From assembly GCA_021780225.1 (NCBI GenBank), contig JAJXZF010000039.1:1-64000 (forward strand): 64,000 bases of DNA, in the 5' to 3' direction. The notes beneath the pieces were generated by a model. It was not told the origin of the DNA. It saw only the letters and a program-made list of their open reading frames with translations, and searched no databases. Below are positions 29,654-37,234 of the stretch, piece by piece. The position numbers were made by a program, and so were the translations under genes. The first letter of the stretch is position 1, and the number at the start of each line of letters is the position of its first letter. Source of the DNA: Deltaproteobacteria bacterium. GTDB taxonomy: Bacteria; Desulfobacterota; Binatia; Binatales; Binataceae.

Positions 29654-30439
29654 TCAGCCGAGCGCGTTTTTGGTGTCGATCGTTTGTCCGCCGTCCACAA
29701 CGTAAGCAGCGCCGGTAACGAAGCTCGCCAGCTCCGACGCCAAAAACAGAACGACGTTCGCTACATCTTCTGGACGTCCCAGCCGCTTCAAAGGTATCCG
29801 CTTCGCCATTTTTTCGCCAACCCCCGGCGCGCTTATCGCCGACGCGATCAGCGGCGTGGCGATTACCCCCGGACAGACGCAGTTCGCGCGGATTCCGAAC
29901 CGTCCGTACTCGACCGCAACCACTCGCGTCAGGTTGATCAGTCCGGCCTTCACAGCGTTGTAGCCGGCGATTCCCTGGTCGGCGAACAGCCCGGAAATCG
30001 ACGCGGTGTTCACGATCGCGCCGCCGCCCTGCTCGCGCATGATCGGAATCGCGGCCCGCATCGCACGAAAGCACGCCGTCAGACCGATATTCAGCGTATG
30101 GTCCCAGCTTTCGTCGGTCGTGTCCGCCAGCCGGACCATCAATGAAACGCCGGGCGGAAAAGCAAAGGCGTTATTATGGAGAAAATCCAGCCGCCCAAAT
30201 TTCTCGCGTGTGAAGCCGATCGCGCCGTGGATGTCAGCCTGCTTGCTCATGTCGGCGCGGAACGCCGCGGCCGATCCGCCGAAAGCGGCAATCTCCGCCG
30301 CGACCGACTTCGCCGCCGCTTCATTGAAGTCCGCCACCACCACGGCGCCGCCGGCGCGCGCGTAGCCAATCGCGGTGGCGCGTCCGATTCCCGAACCCGC
30401 TCCCGTCACCAATCCAGCTTTGCCTTTGAATTCGATCAT
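29654..30439 (-). CDS. Short-chain dehydrogenase/reductase (SDR)
   Basis: GLVTGAGSGIGRATAIGYARAG, FLHNNAFAF (NNAG variant), YNAVKAGLINLTRVVAVEYG, RANCVCPGVIATPL, VVDGGQTI. Confidence 0.93.
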   Translation of the reverse strand: MIEFKGKAGLVTGAGSGIGRATAIGYARAGGAVVVADFNEAAAKSVAAEIAAFGGSAAAFRADMSKQADIHGAIGFTREKFGRLDFLHNNAFAFPPGVSLMVRLADTTDESWDHTLNIGLTACFRAMRAAIPIMREQGGGAIVNTASISGLFADQGIAGYNAVKAGLINLTRVVAVEYGRFGIRANCVCPGVIATPLIASAISAPGVGEKMAKRIPLKRLGRPEDVANVVLFLASELASFVTGAAYVVDGGQTIDTKNALG

Positions 30440-30480
30440 GCTTCTTGATCAATCATTCAAAGGCAGTGCGCACAAGCGAT

Positions 30481-32086
30481 TCAGGCCGCGTCCCACTCCA
30501 GCTCCAGCCGTTCGAGTCCGCGCAGGAAGAAGTGCTCGTGATGGCGCAGCGATTGTCCAGGCGCGAGCCGCGGATTCGGGAGCCGATCGAGCGCGTTTCA
30601 AGCGCGATCCGACCTTCCAACCGCGCCAGCGGCGCGCCGATACAAAAGTGAATGCCGAAGCCGAACGCCATATGGTTGAACGCGTCCGCACGGCGCACGT
30701 CGAAGCGATCGGGATCGTCAAAACGCGCCCGATCGCGATTGCCGGAAGCATACAGCAGTTCGAGATGCGCGCCGGCGGGTATGCGCACGCCGCCCAGCTC
30801 AACCTCTCGCGTGGCGGTACGGAACAATCCCTGCACCGGCGCGTCCAACCGTAGCGCCTCTTCGACAGCATTCGCAATCAGCCTGCGATCGGCGAGCAAA
30901 GCCTCGTATTGGTCGCGATTGTTCATCAGAAGCAGCATCGCGCTGCCGATTAAATTCGTCGAGGTCTCATTGCCGCCGATCAAAAGCTGCTTGAGGATGC
31001 TCAACATCTCAGGCGTGTTAAGCGGCGTCTCGCCTTTGACCCGGACGTTGAGCAGATCGGTCAGGAAATCGAGGTTCGGCCGGATTCGCCGTTCTTCGAG
31101 CATCGCCGCGAAATAATGCTGAAACTCGACCTCGCTGCGGGCGCACTCGATTTGCCGGTCCAGCGGCAACGGTCCGAAGCGCGCGCGCATGTCGTCCGAC
31201 CAGCGTTTGAAACGATCCATGTCGGCGGTCGGCACGCCGAGAATTTCCGCAATTACCTCCATCGGGAACGGATAGGCGAAACTCTTCACGATTTCGGCGC
31301 GTCCCCGCTCGACAAACCGATCGATCAGGCCGTTGGCGACTTCCCGCATCCGCGGCTCCATCACCGACACACGCCGCGAGGTGAACGCCTTGCCGACCAG
31401 CTCGCGGAATCGCGTATGCACGGGAGGGTCGGCGGTGACCATCGTCGGCGTTGCCGGATAACCGGCGTCGAGCACCGCCTGCACTTCCGGAGCGAGACCG
31501 CTATCAAGCGCGAGCGATTGCGCCGACGAGAAGGTTTCCGGATCTTTCAGAACGCGAACGATGTCGTGATAGCGCGTGACCACCCATAAATCGAAACGCT
31601 CGCTGTGGAATACCGGCAGCTCTTCACGCGCCTTTCGATACAGGTCGAAGGGACATTCGCGCTGGTCGGGCGCGGTCGGATTGAAATCGATGCCGCGCGC
31701 CGCGCCCGAAACCGGACATGATGCGCCGCTTGGCGCCGCGTGCGCATCCGGTTCGGAGCCGTCGCCTGCCGCTTCCGGCGCGTCTATGTCAACGAGCAGT
31801 TCGCCGCCATCGATCGTCACGGCATAGGCTCGCAGGTCGGCGGCAAATTTCGTTTCCGGCGAGGCCTTTCCCGTGCCCAGATCGAAAATCGCGCCATGAA
31901 TCGGGCAGATTACGCATCCGTTCGCGACCTCGCCGTCCTCCAGACGTCCGCCCGCATGCGAGCAGATCGCGTCGATGGCGGAGAATCGGCCGCCGATTCG
32001 GGCAGAATCGGACGGCCCGCGGCGTCGGCTCTGAAGGTGCGGCCTTCGGTTATCTCATCGATTGCGGCGACTCTGATCCGCGGCAT
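30481..32086 (-). pseudogene. Apparent Rieske [2Fe-2S]-cytochrome P450 fusion interrupted by two frameshifts (near 31996-32006 and 30588-30596)
   Basis: 32086 downward: MPRIRVAAIDEITEGRTFRADAAGRPIL, frame break, RIGGRFSAIDAICSHAGGRLEDGEVANGCVICPIHGAIFDLGTGKASPETKFAADLRAYAV, in frame with MTIDGGELLVD... of the P450 ORF 30453..31820. P450 motifs: GGNETS, EEALR, FGFGIHFCIG. C-terminus after RIALET resumes in another frame as LDRLPNPRLAPGQSLRHHEHFFLRGLERLELEWDAA-stop (stop at 30481). Confidence 0.8.
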
Positions 32087-32105
32087 ATTCGCCTCGCTTG
32101 GTCGA

Positions 32106-32522
32106 TCAGCCGGATCGTGGACGGAATTGCGGCAGCGAAATCTCATCGGTCAGACGCTCGAAGACCGCCTCGACCGCCATGCCAATCCTGACGCTCTCAG
32201 GGGAGCATCCGACGATGTTCGTCATCATTGTCGGGCCTTCATCGAGGCGCACCAGCGCGACGACGTACGGCGTATCCGCGGCGAACGCCGCGGATACCGG
32301 CCGGCGCACGATCGTGAACGACGAAACTTCGGCTCCGCCGCTCGCCCGCACCCACTCCACCCGCTCGCTCATGCATCGCGAGCAGTACAGGCGCGGAAAG
32401 AACTGAAAATGGCGGCATTCTCCGCAGCGCTGAATCATCAGTTCGCCGCGCCTGCATCCTTCCCAGAATGGCAGCGTTTCGCGCGTCGGAACGGGAACCG
32501 GTTTGCCGTGAGTCTCAGCCAT
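32106..32522 (-). CDS. Zn-ribbon/OB-fold (DUF35, ChsH2-like) acyl-CoA-associated protein
   Basis: LPFWEGCRRGELMIQRCGECRHFQFFPRLYCSRCMSERVEWVRASGGAEVSSFTIVRRP. Confidence 0.9.
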   Translation of the reverse strand: MAETHGKPVPVPTRETLPFWEGCRRGELMIQRCGECRHFQFFPRLYCSRCMSERVEWVRASGGAEVSSFTIVRRPVSAAFAADTPYVVALVRLDEGPTMMTNIVGCSPESVRIGMAVEAVFERLTDEISLPQFRPRSG

Positions 32523-33631
32523 CAGACCATTTCATTTCCGAAGATCGCCGTGCCGTGGCTCGACATGAATCCGCCCTGACCGTGAACCAGCGCCACTCGC
32601 GCATCGGCGACCTGCCGCACCCCGCATGCGCCGCGCAGTTGGCGGACCGCCTCGGTAATCGCGAACATCGAGCCGGGATGGCCCGGATGGCAGTGCGACA
32701 GCAGGCCGCCGTGGGTATTCACCGGCAGTGCGCCGCCCAGTTCGATCCGGCCGTTTTCGACGAAACGCCCGCCTTCGCCCTTCGGGCAAAAGCCCAGATC
32801 CTCGAGTTCGATAATCACGACCGGCGTAAAGCAGTCGTACAGTTCGGCGACGTCGATATCCTGCGGGCCGAGGTCCGCCATCGCGTACGCGCGCTCGCCG
32901 GACTCCTTTGCCGCCGAAGTCGTGAGGCTGAGCGCCTGGCTTAGATGTTCATGCGAATGGCCTTCGCCCGCGCCCAGCAGATAGACCGGACGCTTCGGGA
33001 AATCGCGCGCCCGCTCCGCCGCGGTCATAACGATCGACGCGCCCCCGTCGCTCACGAGCGAGCAGTCAAGGAGATGCAACGGATCCGAAATCGGCCGCGA
33101 ATTCAGCACGTCGGCGATCGCGATCGGCTTGCGCATCTGCGCCGCCGGATTCATCGACGCATGCTTGCGGCAGGCGACCGCGACCGCGGCGCGCTGCTCG
33201 TCGGTCGTGCCGTAGGCATGTTGATGCGCCTGCGCGATCAGCGCGTAAAAGGCCGGTATTGGAGGGCCGTAGGGACGTTCGAATTGCGGATGCCCCGCGG
33301 TCGCCATCGCCTCGATCGCTTTGTCGCGCGAAAGCCCCGAGACCTGGCTGTCGGCCATCGTAATCAGAATCGTTTCGCACATCCCGGTCGCGATCGCCGA
33401 CGCCGCATGATGCAGCATCGTCAGCGTCGTGCCGCCGCCGGCCGGCGCCGTGATGCAATAGCGGGGGAATATCCGCATGTACTCCGCGATCATCTCGGCG
33501 TGGTAGAGATACGGCTCGGCCCACGACACGCAAGTGATCAGCCCGTCGACGTCGTGCTTGCCGAGACCCGCATCGGCGAGCGCAAGTTTCGCCGCCTTGA
33601 CGTAAAGCTGGGTCGCGCTGAGATCCGGCAC
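32522..33631 (-). CDS. SCP-x/Ltp2-like thiolase family protein (true start probably upstream of 33631)
   Basis: KAAKLALADAGLGKHDVDGLITC, DVAELYDCFTPVVIIELEDLGFCPKGEGG, LPVNTHGGLLSHCHPGHPGSMFAITEAVRQLRG. In-frame upstream sequence reads LRNKAAIVGAADTEVGVV, a thiolase-like N-terminus. Confidence 0.88.
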   Translation of the reverse strand: MPDLSATQLYVKAAKLALADAGLGKHDVDGLITCVSWAEPYLYHAEMIAEYMRIFPRYCITAPAGGGTTLTMLHHAASAIATGMCETILITMADSQVSGLSRDKAIEAMATAGHPQFERPYGPPIPAFYALIAQAHQHAYGTTDEQRAAVAVACRKHASMNPAAQMRKPIAIADVLNSRPISDPLHLLDCSLVSDGGASIVMTAAERARDFPKRPVYLLGAGEGHSHEHLSQALSLTTSAAKESGERAYAMADLGPQDIDVAELYDCFTPVVIIELEDLGFCPKGEGGRFVENGRIELGGALPVNTHGGLLSHCHPGHPGSMFAITEAVRQLRGACGVRQVADARVALVHGQGGFMSSHGTAIFGNEMV

Positions 33632-33716
33632 GACGCCGACTTCCGTATCGGCGGCGCCGACGATCGCGGCCTTGTTGCGCAGCGAGTCCGTATGATTCTC
33701 CGCGAGCGCGCGCCGC

Positions 33717-34845
33717 TTAATTCGCCGCGAATCCGAAAACCCGCGCGACGTTGTCGTGCGCCATCTTGCGCGTGTCGGCGGCGGAGATTCCCGCGAAATT
33801 GTGCGCGACTTTCTTGCGCGAGTATGGCCATACGCCTTCGGTATGCGGATAGTCCGAACCCCACATCAGGTTCTCGACGCCGATCATCTCGCGCGTCAGC
33901 ACGCCTGCGCGGTCGTCCTCGAACGTGGCGAAGAACTGGCGATGGAAATAGGCGCTCGGAGTTTCCGGCAGCTTCGGCTCCATCCAGCCGCGATGGTCGT
34001 CCCACCAATGGTCCATGAAGGAAAGCACCGACGCGATCCAGCCGATTCCGCCTTCGACCATCGACCATTTCAACCGCGGGAACCGCATCGGCGCGCCGCC
34101 CCAGATAAGGCGCATCACCGTGTCGTACATCATGAACTTGATGACGCCCACGTTGATTCCGCCGGCGCCGGGACCGTGCGCGATTCCATACGGCTCGCGG
34201 CCGCTCAGATGCATGCTGGCGACCAGGTTCAAATCCTGCAGCGCCGCCCACAGCCGATCCCATTCGGGCAAATTGTAAGGCCGCTCATCAACCCACGCCG
34301 GCAGCATCACGGTCGCGAAGCCCATCTTCGCCGCGCGTTCCGCCTCTTTGACCGCGTTTTCGATCGGACCGCGATTCGGCAGCATCGCGGCGCCTTTGAG
34401 ACGCGCCGGATGAACCGAGCAATACTCGGCGAGCCAATCGTTGTAGGCGCGGCAGCAGGCGTGGATATACTCGGCGTCGGGCGCGCGCACGATATGCAGG
34501 CCCACGCCCGGATAGATGACTTCTCCGGAAACTCCGTCGAGCTCCTGATCCTTAAGGCGCTCGTTCGGATCCCGCGAACCGGGCCGGTTCTGGTCGTAGC
34601 TGTAGCCTTTCGGCCCCCGGAATCTCCATCCCTTGCGCCTTCAAGTCCGCCATCGGTCCCTCGAAAGCGAGCGGGCGCGGACGCATCCCGTCGATCACGA
34701 TATAGTCGCCGCTTTCGTCGAGCCGTTCGATACGCGGCGCGCGATCGCGCCACTTCGCGTCGATTCGTTTGAGCCACAGATCCCGCGGCTCCATCACGTG
34801 CGAGTCCGCCGACAGCAGGCTACCGCCGTATTCGCCTTCGGCCAT
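33717..34845 (-). pseudogene. Amidohydrolase-family (TIM-barrel metal-dependent hydrolase) gene with one apparent frameshift near 34611-34620
   Basis: N-terminal part MAEGEYGGSLLSADSHVMEPRDLW ... LKAQGMEIPG in one frame; PKGYSYDQNRPGSRDPNERLKDQELDGVSGEVIYPGV joined to ORF 33717..34505 (MWGSDYPHTEGVWPYSRK) in another. Break falls at a C5 tract (G5 on the coding strand). Confidence 0.82.
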
Positions 34846-35040
34846 AGGTTCTCTCCAGCCTCGCGCGGCATTAGAATAACCGCGCTCCCGCGCGCAATTT
34901 AATTCATTTTGGAAAAGGGCGGTAACGCCCGCTGCGCACGTCGCGGCGGGCGAATCACGGCGGCGCGGATGCGCAGCTTCCGCGCGGCGGATATAATCAG
35001 GATGCTTTCTGATCGACGCAGGAAATCTGAATTCAAGCTC

Positions 35041-35736
35041 ATGCCGATTCGCGCCATCGTTTTCGATTTGGACGGCACCCTCGCCGACACCGAACCGCTC
35101 CATTTCGAGGCTTTTGCTCAGACTCTTCGGCCGCAAGGAGTCGCGCTCGACCGCGCCGACTATTTCGCGCGGCTGATCGGTTACAACGATCGGGATTGTT
35201 TCGCGGTGGTGCTCGCCGAGCGCGGCCTGCCGCACGATGAGGAACGGCTCGCCGCGCTGATCGAGCGCAAGGCCGCCGTGTACGGCGCGATGATCGCCGA
35301 ACGCGACGTGCTCTATCCGGGCGCGGCTGAATTCGTCAGGCGATGCGCCGAGCGGTTTCCGCTGATGCTGGTGACGGGAACGCTCCGAGTCGAAGCCGAA
35401 GCGATTCTCGGCGGCGCGGACCTGCGATCGCTGTTTCTCGATATCATCGCGGCGGAGGACGTTGCCCGCGGCAAACCCGATCCGGAAGGTTTTCTCGCGG
35501 CGCTGGGCCGGCTCGGCTTCCGGTTGCGGCCGCGTCCCTCGATCGGCGCCGCCGAATGTCTGGCGATCGAGGACACCGCCGCGGGAATCGCCGCCGCCCG
35601 CGCGGCCGGGATGCGCGTGCTGGCCTTCGGCCACACCGCGAACGGCGACGCGCTGGCCGGCGCCGATCTCACGCGACCGGCGATCGGCGAAACCAATCTT
35701 GATGAAGTGCTGCGGCATTTCGCCGCCGCGCGCTAA
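35041..35736 (+). CDS. HAD-family phosphatase (beta-phosphoglucomutase/CbbY-like)
   Basis: MPIRAIVFDLDGTLADTEPLHFEAF, LMLVTGTLRVEAEAIL, ARGKPDPEGFLAAL, CLAIEDTAAGIAAARAAGMRVL. Confidence 0.92.
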   Translation: MPIRAIVFDLDGTLADTEPLHFEAFAQTLRPQGVALDRADYFARLIGYNDRDCFAVVLAERGLPHDEERLAALIERKAAVYGAMIAERDVLYPGAAEFVRRCAERFPLMLVTGTLRVEAEAILGGADLRSLFLDIIAAEDVARGKPDPEGFLAALGRLGFRLRPRPSIGAAECLAIEDTAAGIAAARAAGMRVLAFGHTANGDALAGADLTRPAIGETNLDEVLRHFAAAR

Positions 35737-35748
35737 GCCGGGCGAGGC

Positions 35749-37203
35749 TCAGGCGAGCGCTTCGAGCAGGCGCGCCGGCAGCCGGTCGAAAGGTCCGTTC
35801 GACATGCAGACGATAACGTCGCCGCCGCGCGCGTCGCGGACGATTCCCTCCAGAATCGCGTCCGTATCGGGATATGCCGCCGCGGCCGGTCCGCGCGCCG
35901 CGATCGCCGCCGCCAGCGCGTCGGTATCGAGCCGCTCGGCGGGCGGAATCGGATCGTTTTCCTTGAAATAGACCGCGCCGAGATAGACGCGCGCGGCGCG
36001 ATCGAACGCGCTCCCAAAACCCTGCTGGAAGACCGCGCGGCGCGAAGTGTTCGAGCGCGGCTCGAACGCCGCCACGATCCGGCGGCCGGCGAACCGCTCG
36101 GCGATCGCATCGAGGGTCGCGGCGATCGCCGTCGGATGATGCGCGAAATCGTCGATCACCGTGATTCCGCGCGCCTCGCCGACGATCTCCTGGCGGCGTT
36201 TGACGCCGCGGAAAGTGGCGAGTCCGTGCGCGATCGCATCGGCTTCAATTCCGCACTCGCGCAGCAAAACCCAGGCGCCCAGGGCATTGGCGACGTTCAT
36301 CCGTCCGCCGATCGGCAGAAACAAATCGGCGGCGACGCGCCCTCCCTCGCGCTCGATCGCGAAGTGCGCTCCGTCCGCGCGGATCGTGACGTTAGCCGCA
36401 CGGTATTCGCCCGCGCGCAGTCCGAAGGTCGGCCGCCGCGCGCGCGTATGCGCGCTGGCGTCGAGCGCGTGCGGAAAATCGGCGCATACCGCAAGCACCC
36501 GCGTTTCGTCCATCCGTTCGGCCAGCGCGCGGAACGACGACTTCACATGGTCGAGGTCGCGATAGATATCGGCGTGGTCGAATTCGACCGCCGTCAGAAT
36601 GGCTCCGTGCGGACGGTAGTGGAGGAATTTCGGTCCCTTGTCGAAGAACGCGGTGTCGTACTCGTCGCCTTCGATCACGAAATCCTGGCCGCGCCCGAGC
36701 CGGTAGTTGGCGCCGAAATCGATCGCGATTCCGCCCACCAGCAGCGACGGATCGCGCCCCGCCGACGCCAGCACATGCGCGAGCATCGCGGTGGACGTCG
36801 TCTTGCCGTGCGTGCCGGCGACCGCGAGCACCCGCCGCTCGCGCAGAAAGAAATGCCAGAGCGCTTCGGGCATCGAAACATACGGGATCGCGCTCGCGAG
36901 CAGCGCGGCCGCTTCGGGATTCGCGCGCATCACCACGTTGCCGACGATCGCAAGGTCGGGCGGCGGCGCCAAATTCGCGGCCGAGTAGGGAATTCGCGCC
37001 TCTACGTTCAGTTGCTTCAGCAGCGACGCGGTCGGTTCGTAAAGCTGGCTGTCCGAGCCTGTCACGCGGATTCCGCGCGCGACGAACATCCCCGCCACCG
37101 CCGCCATCGCGGAGCCCGCCACACCGATCAGATGAACACGGCCCACGGCCGCGGGAATTCGCGCCATTCGCGCCGCCGACTCGGCGGATACCTCGAACGC
37201 CAT
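35749..37203 (-). CDS. mpl: UDP-N-acetylmuramate:L-Ala-gamma-D-Glu-meso-DAP ligase
   Basis: RVHLIGVAGSAMAAVAGMFVARGIRVTGSD, AVAGTHGKTTSTAMLAHVL, EGDEYDTAFFDKGPKFLHYRPH, VIDDFAHHPTAIAATLDA, AFEPRSNTSRR. Confidence 0.94.
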   Translation of the reverse strand: MAFEVSAESAARMARIPAAVGRVHLIGVAGSAMAAVAGMFVARGIRVTGSDSQLYEPTASLLKQLNVEARIPYSAANLAPPPDLAIVGNVVMRANPEAAALLASAIPYVSMPEALWHFFLRERRVLAVAGTHGKTTSTAMLAHVLASAGRDPSLLVGGIAIDFGANYRLGRGQDFVIEGDEYDTAFFDKGPKFLHYRPHGAILTAVEFDHADIYRDLDHVKSSFRALAERMDETRVLAVCADFPHALDASAHTRARRPTFGLRAGEYRAANVTIRADGAHFAIEREGGRVAADLFLPIGGRMNVANALGAWVLLRECGIEADAIAHGLATFRGVKRRQEIVGEARGITVIDDFAHHPTAIAATLDAIAERFAGRRIVAAFEPRSNTSRRAVFQQGFGSAFDRAARVYLGAVYFKENDPIPPAERLDTDALAAAIAARGPAAAAYPDTDAILEGIVRDARGGDVIVCMSNGPFDRLPARLLEALA

Positions 37204-37234
37204 GCCCGTCAACCCCCGTCCGCCGGCGCGCGTT

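Noticed and set aside
31740-32579. 279-aa + strand ORF over the Rieske/P450 region
   Set aside because: Antisense shadow; no coherent motifs, whereas the - strand gives a Rieske motif and DUF35 protein.
34846-35718. Upstream part of ORF 34552..35718 as amidohydrolase N-terminal extension
   Set aside because: This part is antisense to the HAD phosphatase; only the segment from 34845 downward is amidohydrolase-like.
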